Source: Gammaproteobacteria bacterium (GTDB taxonomy: Bacteria; Pseudomonadota; Gammaproteobacteria; Chromatiales; Chromatiaceae). From it: 33,162 bases of DNA. Shown here one piece after another: positions 1 through 9,114 of this stretch. The notes beneath the pieces are model-generated. The model did not search any database. It was not told the DNA's origin and was given only the letters and a program-made list of their open reading frames with translations. Position numbers and translations under genes: made by a program. Position 1 is the stretch's first letter, and each line of letters starts with the position of its first letter. Location of the stretch: contig JASJCU010000017.1 in the NCBI GenBank assembly GCA_030065815.1, forward strand, positions 1-33,162. Reading direction: 5' to 3'.

Positions 1-1313
1 GACTCGGCATGCAGCGCCTCGACCCCGGACGCATCGCGATCGCGTCGTCGCCGCACCTGCCGCCACCCCTTTCGTGAATCGCCACGGCGCGGCGCCTGGC
101 CGCGGACCGGCACGCCCGCCAGGACCCGCACGGCGCGCGACGCCGCACCACCCAGCAGCGGCAGGCCCACGAGCAGCAGGCACGCGACCGACGGCGCCGC
201 GATATCCAGCCGCACCACCGATACCATCAGCTGGGTATAGTGGTAGCGAAAGCGCGTCGCGACTCTTGCTTCGAACAGCGGCAGGTCGAAGACGTCGAAG
301 CCGCCCTCACCGTTGTCGAACTCGAGGCCGAGTTCCTTGCGCACGCTGTTGAGTATCAGCGCGTCGTCGAGAGTCTTGGTGATATCGTCGGCGTCGCGCA
401 GCACGTCCGACGACTGGAACTCGACCAGGGTCTTGCCCTGCGGCGTGTACTCGATGCGCAGGTACCACAACGGGTCCTGTTGAAAGTGCGCCCGACCCTC
501 GAAGGCGAGCACGGCGCTGCCGCGGCGGCCTGGTTTCGGCAGCTCGTCGAACCCCATGGTCGTGACGAAACCGGCCGTGAGCACGGGTGCGATCAGGGTG
601 TCGCGCGGCAGCCGCGTGATGCGCTGCTCGGTCTGATGCGCGGATAGCGCCGATTGCTTCGGCCCACCCCGGGTGCGGGCGACGAGATGCGCGTGCAGCT
701 GCAGGATGGCACCCTGGTTACCGCGGGCGTCGTCGTCGGCATCACGCAAGTTGAGCCAGCCGCCGAAACCGCCGACCAGCGTACCGCGTTTCTCGTCCAA
801 CACCTCGGCGATGCCGGTCCCGGCCTCGCTGCCACGACCGACCGGATGCGCCCGGATGACCGCGCCGGACTCGTCGGTGTAACGGATGGTTCGCGGCACG
901 ACCTCGGACACACCGACGGCGCCGTGCGCCAGGTACACCTCCGCTGTCCTGTCGCCGCTGAGGCGCGGCACGTCGATGAACCCCGGTCGCGGATCGAGCA
1001 GGACGCCAACGGCCTCGCCGTCGGGCAGCAGGTAGTAGTGCTCGGCGCGATACGCACCCTCGCGCTCGCCGAGCAGCGAGTATGCAAGGCTGGTGCCTTG
1101 GCCACGCGGCGCGATCGGCAACGGCTCGAGTTTCAGCTGCGCAAAGGTGACCAGCAGGTCGTGGCGGTACTCGGGTGGGATCTGGTCTTCGTCGGGGATC
1201 TCCGGGATCGCCGCACTGGCCGAGGCCCAGGCGATCAGCACGCCGCCGGCTATCCGGCAGCAACGCGCCGGGAGCCGCGGCGGTCGTGGCAGGTCGTTAC
1301 GGTGTCGCAACAC
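1..1313 (-). CDS. Unrecognised exported/membrane-anchored protein, 3' end cut off by window edge
   Basis: An uninterrupted minus-strand frame of 437 codons runs to the window edge, so the stop is missing. I chose the GTG at 1313 because a G-rich tract (GGGGGTGA) lies just upstream; the frame stays open further upstream into the soxB terminator, so the start is not certain. Residues about 18-36 are a hydrophobic, Ala-rich stretch ending in ASASAAIP, a likely signal peptide. The mature part is mixed and soluble-looking (IPDEDQIPPEYRHDLLVTFAQL near its start; RAHFQQDPLWYLRIEYTP later). A second hydrophobic segment (VACLLLVGLPLLGG, about residue 385) is followed by an Arg-rich, cytoplasmic-looking tail. 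This suggests a periplasmic domain with a C-terminal membrane anchor. I do not recognise the family. It is downstream of soxB on the same strand, but a terminator separates them. The opposite strand carries only shadow frames. Confidence 0.7.
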   Translation of the reverse strand, partial: MLRHRNDLPRPPRLPARCCRIAGGVLIAWASASAAIPEIPDEDQIPPEYRHDLLVTFAQLKLEPLPIAPRGQGTSLAYSLLGEREGAYRAEHYYLLPDGEAVGVLLDPRPGFIDVPRLSGDRTAEVYLAHGAVGVSEVVPRTIRYTDESGAVIRAHPVGRGSEAGTGIAEVLDEKRGTLVGGFGGWLNLRDADDDARGNQGAILQLHAHLVARTRGGPKQSALSAHQTEQRITRLPRDTLIAPVLTAGFVTTMGFDELPKPGRRGSAVLAFEGRAHFQQDPLWYLRIEYTPQGKTLVEFQSSDVLRDADDITKTLDDALILNSVRKELGLEFDNGEGGFDVFDLPLFEARVATRFRYHYTQLMVSVVRLDIAAPSVACLLLVGLPLLGGAASRAVRVLAGVPVRGQAPRRGDSRKGWRQVRRRRDRDASGVEALHAE

Positions 1314-1403
1314 AGGGTCACCCCCGATCCCGGCGGCGCTCGCTCCAAGCCAAGACAGCCGGTGGACCGCCGGAATTGATCTACGGCAAGCGCGCGCGGC
1401 CGA

Positions 1404-1433
1404 CAAAAAGAAATCCCGCCACGCGGGCGGGAT
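1404..1433 (-). terminator. Rho-independent terminator of soxB
   Basis: Read on the minus strand, ATCCCGCC, a 5-nt loop (CGCGT) and GGCGGGAT form a perfect 8-bp stem, followed at once by TTCTTTTT. It lies about 40 nt past the soxB stop codon and before the next minus-strand gene, so transcription of soxB probably ends here. Confidence 0.88.
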
Positions 1434-1470
1434 CGTCTGTAGCCTGCGACGCGAGGCGGGTTAGCCGCGA

Positions 1471-3378
1471 TCAGCTCGCCTTGCCGGGGTAATCGGCGAT
1501 GCCCGGGTCGGACAGCACGTTGACCAGCTCCGGGTGATTGATCTTCGGCAGGCGCAGTACGTCGTCCTTGTCCTTCTTCGCGAGGATGTAGTCGCGCACG
1601 ACGTCCCACATCAGCCGACCGTCCGGCGTGCGGTTCACGGTCGCCCACCCGGAGACCTTGTATGTCGTACCGGCCTCGACGACGTGGCCGTTGTCGAGCG
1701 TGACATTGCTGATACGCTGGCCGAGCGGCTTGGCCGGGTCGATCGTGTAGTCGAGGCCGCCGACGCGCACCATGTCGCCACCCGACTGCAGATACGGGTC
1801 CGGGTCGAACAGGTTGTCGGCGACGCCCTCGAGCATGTTCAGGATATCGCCGCCGGTCATCTCGGCGACGTAGGTCTCGGCGTAGGTCATCGAGCACTGG
1901 GTCATGACGTCTTCCATCGTGATCCAGTCGCCCTTCAGCGTCGACGTGCCCCAGCGCACGCCGGCCGACAGCGCGATGTCGGCGTCGTACTCGTGGCGCA
2001 ACGCATTGCACAGTACCTGGTCCCAGGTGCCCATGAAGTTGCCGCGGCGGTACAGCGTGCGGTCGGCGATCGCGAGTTTCTCGCCGAGGATCTCCTCGTA
2101 GGTCTTGCCGACCCGCGACTTGTTGAAAAACGCATCGCTGCGCCGCGACTCGACGACGTTCTCATCGTAGGTCGTCGAGCGCATCTGGTTGATGTAGGCC
2201 TCCATCTCCTTGTCGGCCGGGAGCCAGTCGGAGATGATCGGACGCATCGTGTAGTCCATGCCCTTGAGCTGGCCGTCGCGGATGTCGAAGTCCATGACGC
2301 CGACATACTTGCTGTTCGAGCCCGCGTTGGTGACCAGGCACTCGCCGCCCTCGACGTTCTTGACCCTGACCGGCTTGGGCATACCGTCGTGGGTGTGACC
2401 GCCGAACACCGCGTTCAGGCCGGGCACGCGCTCGGCCATCTTGATGTCGACGTCCATGCCGTTGTGCGACAGCAGCACGACCGCGGCGGGCTTCTCGTCC
2501 TCGCGGATCTGCTTGACCAGCGAGATCATATCGTCCTCGCGCAGGCCGAACGACCAGTCCGGGAAGAACTCCTGCGGGTTGGCGTTCGCGGTGCGCGGGA
2601 AGGCCTGGCCGACCACGGCGATGCGCGCGCCGTTGATCTCCTTGATCACGTACGGCTGGAACGCGTGGCCGGTGTCTTCGTCGAACAGGCCGCGGCCGTC
2701 GTACTTCTCGACCAGTGCCGGATACTCGTCACCGAACAGCGAATCCGGCTTGACGCGCACGTTCTGGCCGATGAAGTCGCCCTTGAACAGCGTGACATTC
2801 GACAGCACCTCGTTCTCGCGGTACGTGAACTCCCAGTGCCCGACCATAACGTCGAGGCCGAGGATGTTCGACGCCTCGACCATGTCGACGCCGCGCGTCC
2901 ACAACGACGTGCCCGAGCCCTGCCACAGGTCGCCGCCGTCGATGGTCAGCGTGTTCTGTCTGCCGCCGGCCTGCTCGCGCAGACGGTCGAGCAGGGTCTT
3001 CAGGTGTGCAAACCCACCGGTGCGGCCGTATTTCAACGCCGCCGCATCGAAGTCCAGATAGGTGTAGGCGTAGGCCTCCGGCGTATTCGGCTGGATGTCC
3101 ATTGCCTCGAGCAGCTTCTTGCCGACCAGGTGTGGGGGCCGGCCGAAGGCCTCGCCGATCCCGAGATTGACGTTGGGTTCGCGGAAGTACACCGGCTTGA
3201 GCTGGCCATGCACATCAGTGATGTGCAGGATGCGGACGTTGCCCTTCATCGGCACATCGTAGAAGCCGTCCGGCATCTTCGGACCGCTGAGCGCCTTGCT
3301 GGAGATCAGCGGCGCGGCACCGGCGGCGGCGCCCAGTCCCATCACCTTGAGGAAGTCACGACGGTCGAGTTTTGGCAT
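1471..3378 (-). CDS. soxB: SoxB thiosulfohydrolase (periplasmic, Tat-exported)
   Basis: SoxB hydrolyses the sulfane-bound sulfone group from SoxY-conjugated intermediates, releasing sulfate during periplasmic thiosulfate oxidation. The 635-residue product begins with a twin-arginine signal (LDRRDFLKVMGLGAAAGAAP, residues 4-23). The metallophosphatase core follows: D55-V-H57-G, GGD (148-150), and GHWEF (180-184), the SoxB version of the family's GNHE block. Further on are SHNG and GGHTHDG, which complete the di-metal site known in the family to bind manganese. A 5'-nucleotidase-type C-terminal domain follows. The length is slightly above the usual 560-600. The start ATG directly precedes the Tat motif; its Shine-Dalgarno is weak. 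No soxXA, soxYZ or soxCD lies in the window, so soxB stands alone here with its own terminator. The divergent neighbour is a HupE/UreJ_2-like membrane protein. Confidence 0.96.
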   Translation of the reverse strand: MPKLDRRDFLKVMGLGAAAGAAPLISSKALSGPKMPDGFYDVPMKGNVRILHITDVHGQLKPVYFREPNVNLGIGEAFGRPPHLVGKKLLEAMDIQPNTPEAYAYTYLDFDAAALKYGRTGGFAHLKTLLDRLREQAGGRQNTLTIDGGDLWQGSGTSLWTRGVDMVEASNILGLDVMVGHWEFTYRENEVLSNVTLFKGDFIGQNVRVKPDSLFGDEYPALVEKYDGRGLFDEDTGHAFQPYVIKEINGARIAVVGQAFPRTANANPQEFFPDWSFGLREDDMISLVKQIREDEKPAAVVLLSHNGMDVDIKMAERVPGLNAVFGGHTHDGMPKPVRVKNVEGGECLVTNAGSNSKYVGVMDFDIRDGQLKGMDYTMRPIISDWLPADKEMEAYINQMRSTTYDENVVESRRSDAFFNKSRVGKTYEEILGEKLAIADRTLYRRGNFMGTWDQVLCNALRHEYDADIALSAGVRWGTSTLKGDWITMEDVMTQCSMTYAETYVAEMTGGDILNMLEGVADNLFDPDPYLQSGGDMVRVGGLDYTIDPAKPLGQRISNVTLDNGHVVEAGTTYKVSGWATVNRTPDGRLMWDVVRDYILAKKDKDDVLRLPKINHPELVNVLSDPGIADYPGKAS

Positions 3379-3579
3379 CTGGCGGTTCTCGTTCGGTTGC
3401 GTTGTCGGGAATGATTGGGCAGCCTGTCGCGTCTGACATGGCGGTGCGTCCAGGCGCGGCAGTGTACCAACGCCGCGATGGCCGCTCTACTCCGCACACC
3501 CAATATCAAAAGACACTTATGTGCTCGCGCGCGGGCGACTGGCTGCCCCGGTGAGTGCTCTCAAAGACGCGGTCCCCGT

Positions 3580-4728
3580 ATGTTTATTCCCTGCCGCCTG
3601 CTGACCGCCCTGCTGCTGTTGCTGATCCTGCCGCCGGCCGCCGCCGATATCGTCAAGCCGGCATTGATCGAGATCAGCGTGTTTGCCAAGGGCCACTACC
3701 GGGTCGAGGTCCGCGCCAGCATCGAGGCCCTGCTGACCGGGATCAACGCGCAGTACACGAACACCACCGAGGCGCCGACATCGGACGAGTACGACCGCCT
3801 GCGCGAACTCGAGGCCGCGGACCTGGCCGCGGAATTCATGCCATTCCACGCGCGCATGCTCGAGACCGTCGCGCTGCGCTTCGACGATCGCCAGGTCACG
3901 CCGCGTATCGGCACGATAGACATCCCGGTACCCGGCTACACCAAGGTGCCGCGGATCAGCCTGATCGTGCTCGAGGGGGAGGTCCCCGGCGACGCGTCGA
4001 CGCTGACCTTCTACTACCCGGCCGCGTTCGGCGACAGTGCCGTGCGCGTCCGCCAGGTCGACGAGGCGGCCGAGAAGTGGCACTGGTCGGCGTGGCAGTG
4101 GATCCGCGACGACCGTCCCAGCGAGCCGTTCTCACTGACCGAGGTATTCCGCCCGCCGACCGTCGGCGACATCGTTGTCGAGTACACCACCGCCGGTTTC
4201 GACCACATCATCCCCAGGGGCCTCGATCACATCCTGTTCGTGTTCGGGCTGTTCCTGCTCAGCACGCACCTGCGCCCGCTGCTGTGGCAGGTGACGATGT
4301 TCACGCTCGCCCACACGCTGACGCTGGCCGCGGCGACGACCGGCGTGGTCGACGTGCCGCCGCGCATTGTCGAGCCGCTGATCGCGCTGTCGATCGCCTA
4401 CGTCGGCATCGAGAACATCTGGCACCGTGGCCTGCACAACAGCCGGCTGGTGCTGGTGTTCGCGTTCGGCCTGCTGCACGGCCTGGGTTTCGCCAGCATG
4501 CTGGCCGACTTCGGAATGCCGGACGACGCGTTCGTGACCGCGCTGATCGCGTTCAACGTCGGCGTCGAACTGGGGCAGCTGGCGGTGATACTCGCCGCCT
4601 ATCTGGCGGTCGGCTGGTGGTTCGGTGACAAACCCTACTACCGCCACGTGGTCGTGATCCCGGCGTCGCTGGTGATCAGCGCAGTCGGCCTGTACTGGGC
4701 CTTCGAACGCGTCAGCCTTTTTAGCTGA
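3580..4728 (+). CDS. HupE/UreJ_2 family membrane protein
   Basis: A 382-residue protein with a signal peptide (LLTALLLLLILPPAAAD, residues 7-23), a periplasmic domain of roughly 190 residues and a C-terminal multi-span domain. The latter contains GLDHILFVFGLFLL, FTLAHTLTLAAATT and FGLLHGLGFASML, the conserved histidine-bearing helices of the HupE/UreJ_2 family. Relatives are proposed to move nickel or other metals, but most members have no tested substrate. I chose ATG 3580 because the signal peptide starts immediately; the frame is open upstream to an ATG at 3415, but those residues (RRTPNIKRHLCARARATG) do not resemble a leader. The gene is divergent from soxB across about 200 bp that include a somewhat A/T-richer patch near 3503-3525. 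A link with metal loading of SoxB is only a guess from position. Confidence 0.85.
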   Translation: MFIPCRLLTALLLLLILPPAAADIVKPALIEISVFAKGHYRVEVRASIEALLTGINAQYTNTTEAPTSDEYDRLRELEAADLAAEFMPFHARMLETVALRFDDRQVTPRIGTIDIPVPGYTKVPRISLIVLEGEVPGDASTLTFYYPAAFGDSAVRVRQVDEAAEKWHWSAWQWIRDDRPSEPFSLTEVFRPPTVGDIVVEYTTAGFDHIIPRGLDHILFVFGLFLLSTHLRPLLWQVTMFTLAHTLTLAAATTGVVDVPPRIVEPLIALSIAYVGIENIWHRGLHNSRLVLVFAFGLLHGLGFASMLADFGMPDDAFVTALIAFNVGVELGQLAVILAAYLAVGWWFGDKPYYRHVVVIPASLVISAVGLYWAFERVSLFS

Positions 4729-4982
4729 CCTGCCTGTCACCGGCGCCGGGCGGCGGCAGCGCGACAAGGCCTCGATTCGGAACTGCTTGCCATCAGCTTC
4801 GGCGAACGACCCCATATCGCAGTAGGCGCCCGGCGCTCTTGCATGCGGATTCCTGCGGTTCGTCGCCCGCTGCGGCCGGGCTGTCGCTCGAGGCATGGTT
4901 GCAGGTGTAACGCTTGCGCCAAGCCGGCGCCGCAACGGCGGCGAAAGCCGCGGGACGTGCGATGGCCCATGCAACGGGCCGG

Positions 4983-7900
4983 CTACGACGCGGCCTGCCT
5001 GGCGAGGCTCGGCAGCAGCTCGTCCATCAGCAGCGGTGGCGAGATGCCGAAGCCCTGGGCGAGGTCGACACCGATCTCGCGCACCAGATCGAGGGTCGGC
5101 TGGTCCTTGACGTACTCGGCGATGGTCTTCTTGCCGAGGAAGTGGCCGATGTCGTTGATCGACTTGACCACGGCATAGTCCTCGCGGTCGGTCGCGATGT
5201 CGCGCACGAACACACCGTCGATCTTGAGCCAGTCGACCGGCAGCTCCTTCAGGTACGAGTACGACGCCAGGCCGCTGCCGAAGTCGTCGAGTGCGACCTT
5301 GCAACCGAGTCGTTTCAGTTCCTGGATGATACCGGCCGTGCCGCTCAGGCTGGCCACCGCCGCGGTCTCGGTGACCTCGAAACTGATCCAGTCCGGATCG
5401 ATCGCGGTGCGCGCGAACTGTTGGCGGACGAAGTCGACGAACGCCGGGTCGCTGGCGGTCTGCCCCGACAGATTGACCGCGAAACCGTGCAGCTGCGGCA
5501 TCTGCTCGCGGTGCGCGGAGATCCAGTCGAACACCGATTTGGTCACCCAGCGGTCGACCGCGCGCATGCGCTTGTAGCGCTCCGCGGCCTCGATGAACTC
5601 GGCAATCGGCAGCGCCTCGCGCGAACCGTCGGCGACACCCAGCAGCACCTCGTAGTGCGGCGCGACGCCTTCGCCCGGTCGGACCGGCACGATCGGCTGG
5701 CAACGCAGGCGCAGCTCGCCGTCGACCAGCGCCTCATCGACGCGCGCGACCCACTTCACCGAGTCGCGCTGGCGGACGATCTCGGGGTCGTCGTCGCGGT
5801 ACAGGTGGACCTGGTCACCGCCGCCGGCCTTGGCGACCGCCAGGGCCTGTTCGGCGGCCTGGATGGCGTCACCGGGTCCGTCGGCGGCCGCGCCGAGCAT
5901 GGCGACACCGACCGAGATCGTCAACGCCATCGAGCGGCTGTCCCAGTCGAACGGCATGCGCCGTGCGGCACTGGTCAGGTCCTCGGCCCAACGGGTCGCC
6001 GCGTCGGCCGTCGCGCCGGCCGCCAGCACCGCGAAGCGGTCGGCACCGAGGTGGGCCAGCGTCATGCCGTCGCCGAGGCGTTGCAGCAGCGCCGACACCG
6101 CGACCAGCAACCGATCGCCGGTGGCGTAGCCGTGCAGGTCGTTGATCAGCTTGAACTGGTCGATATCGACCCACAGCAGCGCACCGGCAGGCGCGTCGCC
6201 GCCAGTCTGCACGGCCTTGTCGAGTGCCGCATGGAACTGCCGGCGGTTCATCAGCCCGGTCAGCGAATCGTGCGACGCGAGGTGGCTCAGGCGCGCCTCC
6301 ATGGCCTCGAGCATCTGGCCGACGGCGCGGTCACTGAGCGGCGTGCCATCGACCGGATCGAGGCGAATGTCGCGCTGGTGGATGCCGATCGCGAGATCCA
6401 GCAGGGCGATGTCACGGACCCGGATGCCGCGGTGATCGACCAGCGTGAACAGCTCGCGGTCGCCGCGGATCCACGCCACGCGCAGCACCCGGTCACCGTC
6501 GCTGGCATCGACGAAACGTACGCGGTCGCCGAGGCGCAGGCCGGCACAGGTCGCCAGCGCCTGCGTCCACGCCGCCTCCGGTATCTGCGCGGGGCGCTGC
6601 GCGGCGCCGCTGCTGTCCAGATCATCGCCGAGCGCAGCCATCGCGACGAGCTCGACGTCGGCGCCGCCCACCAGCTGGTCGCGCAGGCGGCCCTCGACGG
6701 CGGTGCGGCGGAACGGGTCGAATGCCGCGGTCTCGAGCTCGGCGCCGATCCGCGTCAGCAGCTCCGCGCGATCGGCAACGACCGGCCGCTCGTCGACCGC
6801 GTCACCGTCGAGGTGGGCGATCACACTGTCGAGCAGCGCGAACTGCTGCGCGTACGCGGCCGGCTGCACCGAGCTGTTCAGCCATGCCAGCTCGAGCACC
6901 GAGCGCCAGCCGACATCGATGAGCTCGGGCACGACGGCCGGCACGCGGCGACCGGCATAGCGCCTGTCGAGTTCGCGGATCACGGCCTCGCGCGCGCGGC
7001 GCACGCGGTCGCGCCCCTCGCTGGCCTCGACGACGCGCTCGACATTGCGCTGGTAGTGGTCGCTCTGTTCGCGGGTCAGCGTCGCGATGTCGTCGGCGAC
7101 GCGGCCGAGCAGCCGCGCGTCGGCGTCGCCGTCCTGCAGCGGCGCCAGCAGCGCATTGACCTGCTGGCGCAGTGCATCGTCGTCGATGCCGCTCTCCGGC
7201 GTCGGCCGGAACAGCTGCAGGTGGCCGAGCGCATCGACGATCGTGTGCAGCGGGTTGTCGTGGCCCTGGAAGAAGGCCGGATCGGCGACCGCCTCGGCGA
7301 CCACCGGCGCATCGATCATCTGCAGCCATTCGCCCATCGCCTGGCTGTTGTCACTGCCGAGCGCGAGGTTGCGCAGCAGGTCGCGCGCCTGGTCCTCGCG
7401 CACCCTGCGATCGCGCGCGACCAGCGCCTCGAGGGCGCGCGCATCGACGGTGACCAGGTTGGCATCGGCCTGGACGGTCGCATCGCCGGCGTCCGCGCTG
7501 CCGGCCGGCACCGTCTCGGCAAGCGACGATGGCGCCGACGCGGCCGCGGCCTGGCGCTGCTGCGCGTCATGCACGGCGGGGTGCGTCGACAGCTTGGCGA
7601 CGCCGGCCGCGTCGAGCACGCCATCGAGCTCCGCATAAAACGGGCCGAGGCGATCGTCGAGCACGCGCACGCAGCGCCCGAACAGGAAGCGGCGCGTCAC
7701 CGCGCCGAGTTCGAGCTGTTCGGCGACCGCCTTCAACGCATCGGTGAAGTGCTTCGGTTCGAACGGCACGACCAGACGATCCGCGGCGTCCTGGCTGCGC
7801 AGCGACGCTAGGCGCGCACCGATTATCGCCAGCTGTTCGGCAAAGTGACCCTCGAGATGGGTCGCCGCCCGCGACGCCTCGAGCCAGCGTTCGAACTCGT

Positions 7901-8567
7901 CGTTGTCGACCAGGCTCATCTCGCCGTCGGCACCGGCATCGGGCCGGTCGACGGCCGCGTCCTGCACCGGGTTCAGCGCCTTGGCCATGACCTCGCGGAT
8001 CAACAGGTCGCGTTTCGCCAGGTCCTCGAGCGCGGCCAGATCGCCGAACACCTGTTGGCGGTCGGCGTCCGACGACACACGGTCGACACCGTCGAGCAGG
8101 TCGTCGAGGGTCGCCGCGAGCAGCTCGCGCAGGATCGCCGGTAGCGTACCCTGCGCGACGTGGCGCATCTTCGCCAGGCAGCGCCCCTCGCCCTGCGGGT
8201 TCGGCTGTCGGTCGTGCGGCGGCGCCGCGCCGGCCAGGCGATCGTGCTCCTGCAGCGCGTCGACGATGACCGCCGACGGCTTGGCGAACGCGATGCCGAG
8301 GTAGTTGTCCTGCAGCCAGCGGACGGTGGCCGGGATCGTGACCGCACGCCGGCCGCCGTTGGTCGCGAGCTGGATCGACAACGCGATCGCCTGGCCGGTG
8401 ACGAACACGGCCTGGGCGCTGCCGCCGTCGCGCAGCGCGATCAGCATGCCGCCGCTGCAGTAGTCGCGCACCTGGCAGGCATGACTGTCATGCCCTTCCG
8501 CACCGATGCGACCGGCAAGCTCGATCTTGTAGCGCGGGTAGCGGCGGCGCTCGCTGTGCAGCGTCAT
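4983..8567 (-). CDS. PilZ-DUF1631-GGDEF-EAL cyclic-di-GMP-related protein
   Basis: An unusually large 1194-residue cytoplasmic protein. Residues about 5-105 are a PilZ-like domain (RRRYPRYKIELAGRIG, later DYCSGGMLIALRD), a c-di-GMP-binding fold. About 125-730 is a helical region resembling DUF1631. About 755-915 is a GGDEF domain (SHDSLTGLMNRRQF, VDIDQFKLIND), but the signature loop reads LGADRF, so cyclase activity is unlikely. About 935-1190 is an EAL domain whose signature reads YEVLL; NLSG, FEVTET, DDFGSG and WLKIDG are present, but the usual AEGVE block reads AEYVK. The phosphodiesterase may be weak or lost, leaving a c-di-GMP sensor or scaffold. The ATG at 8567 fits the PilZ start, although no Shine-Dalgarno is visible. 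It appears to be transcribed alone. Confidence 0.88.
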   Translation of the reverse strand: MTLHSERRRYPRYKIELAGRIGAEGHDSHACQVRDYCSGGMLIALRDGGSAQAVFVTGQAIALSIQLATNGGRRAVTIPATVRWLQDNYLGIAFAKPSAVIVDALQEHDRLAGAAPPHDRQPNPQGEGRCLAKMRHVAQGTLPAILRELLAATLDDLLDGVDRVSSDADRQQVFGDLAALEDLAKRDLLIREVMAKALNPVQDAAVDRPDAGADGEMSLVDNDEFERWLEASRAATHLEGHFAEQLAIIGARLASLRSQDAADRLVVPFEPKHFTDALKAVAEQLELGAVTRRFLFGRCVRVLDDRLGPFYAELDGVLDAAGVAKLSTHPAVHDAQQRQAAAASAPSSLAETVPAGSADAGDATVQADANLVTVDARALEALVARDRRVREDQARDLLRNLALGSDNSQAMGEWLQMIDAPVVAEAVADPAFFQGHDNPLHTIVDALGHLQLFRPTPESGIDDDALRQQVNALLAPLQDGDADARLLGRVADDIATLTREQSDHYQRNVERVVEASEGRDRVRRAREAVIRELDRRYAGRRVPAVVPELIDVGWRSVLELAWLNSSVQPAAYAQQFALLDSVIAHLDGDAVDERPVVADRAELLTRIGAELETAAFDPFRRTAVEGRLRDQLVGGADVELVAMAALGDDLDSSGAAQRPAQIPEAAWTQALATCAGLRLGDRVRFVDASDGDRVLRVAWIRGDRELFTLVDHRGIRVRDIALLDLAIGIHQRDIRLDPVDGTPLSDRAVGQMLEAMEARLSHLASHDSLTGLMNRRQFHAALDKAVQTGGDAPAGALLWVDIDQFKLINDLHGYATGDRLLVAVSALLQRLGDGMTLAHLGADRFAVLAAGATADAATRWAEDLTSAARRMPFDWDSRSMALTISVGVAMLGAAADGPGDAIQAAEQALAVAKAGGGDQVHLYRDDDPEIVRQRDSVKWVARVDEALVDGELRLRCQPIVPVRPGEGVAPHYEVLLGVADGSREALPIAEFIEAAERYKRMRAVDRWVTKSVFDWISAHREQMPQLHGFAVNLSGQTASDPAFVDFVRQQFARTAIDPDWISFEVTETAAVASLSGTAGIIQELKRLGCKVALDDFGSGLASYSYLKELPVDWLKIDGVFVRDIATDREDYAVVKSINDIGHFLGKKTIAEYVKDQPTLDLVREIGVDLAQGFGISPPLLMDELLPSLARQAAS

Positions 8568-9114
8568 GCAATTGGCCCGGTGATGGTTGCGTCCACGAAC
8601 ATCCGACAGCCCGTGCCAGCGCGTGGCACGCGGCTGCCGTATCTACCGGTTTATCGGCGTTCGGCCGCGGATTCTTGAACCGGCCGGCGAAGCGGATTCC
8701 CGGGTCCCACGCGGCACTGCGGCGCGCGGTCTGCGGCCCGCAGCGCGCGGCGCTCGCCGCGGCCGACGCGGCGCACGGCGACAGCGGGTCTGCGCCGGTC
8801 GTCGCGCGGCACCAGACCGCATCCGGCAACCTCGACCCGCGCCGCGCAGACCACGGCCATGCCCATCGATACCGGCGTCGGGCGGGCCCGGCGCGACCTC
8901 GCGGATCGCCTCGAGGGGACCGAACCCCCGCCGGCGGCTCGTCCGCTGCCGTCCGGCGCCGTCCGGGCGGATCGGCGGGTATTACCGGCAACAGCGACGG
9001 CAGCGCCGAGCGCGCGGCCGCCGTTAGGCTCGGCATTGGTCCCGGCGCGGCGTGCGCCGCCGCTCGCGGCCGGTGACCGGGGCGGGCGCCGCTCCGAGTC
9101 GCCGCGGCGCCGGC
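8568..9114. other. 547-bp non-coding gap, very G+C-rich
   Basis: Frames here translate to Arg/Ala/Pro/Gly-rich sequence without family character on either strand. I see no terminator with a T-run and no convincing small gene. The stretch separates two minus-strand genes and must contain the promoter of the PilZ-DUF1631 gene. Confidence 0.5.

Noticed and set aside
1534-3414. 626-codon plus-strand open frame across soxB
   Set aside because: Shadow of soxB; the product is Val/Arg/Asp/His-rich without motifs, as expected opposite a GC-rich coding strand.
4914-7811. 965-codon plus-strand open frame opposite the PilZ-DUF1631 gene
   Set aside because: Composition is typical of an antisense shadow, and the minus frame has clear GGDEF, EAL and PilZ motifs.
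8651-9076. Possible genes in the gap between the PilZ-DUF1631 and MscS genes
   Set aside because: All frames are Arg/Ala/Pro-rich, have no Shine-Dalgarno and show no domain character.
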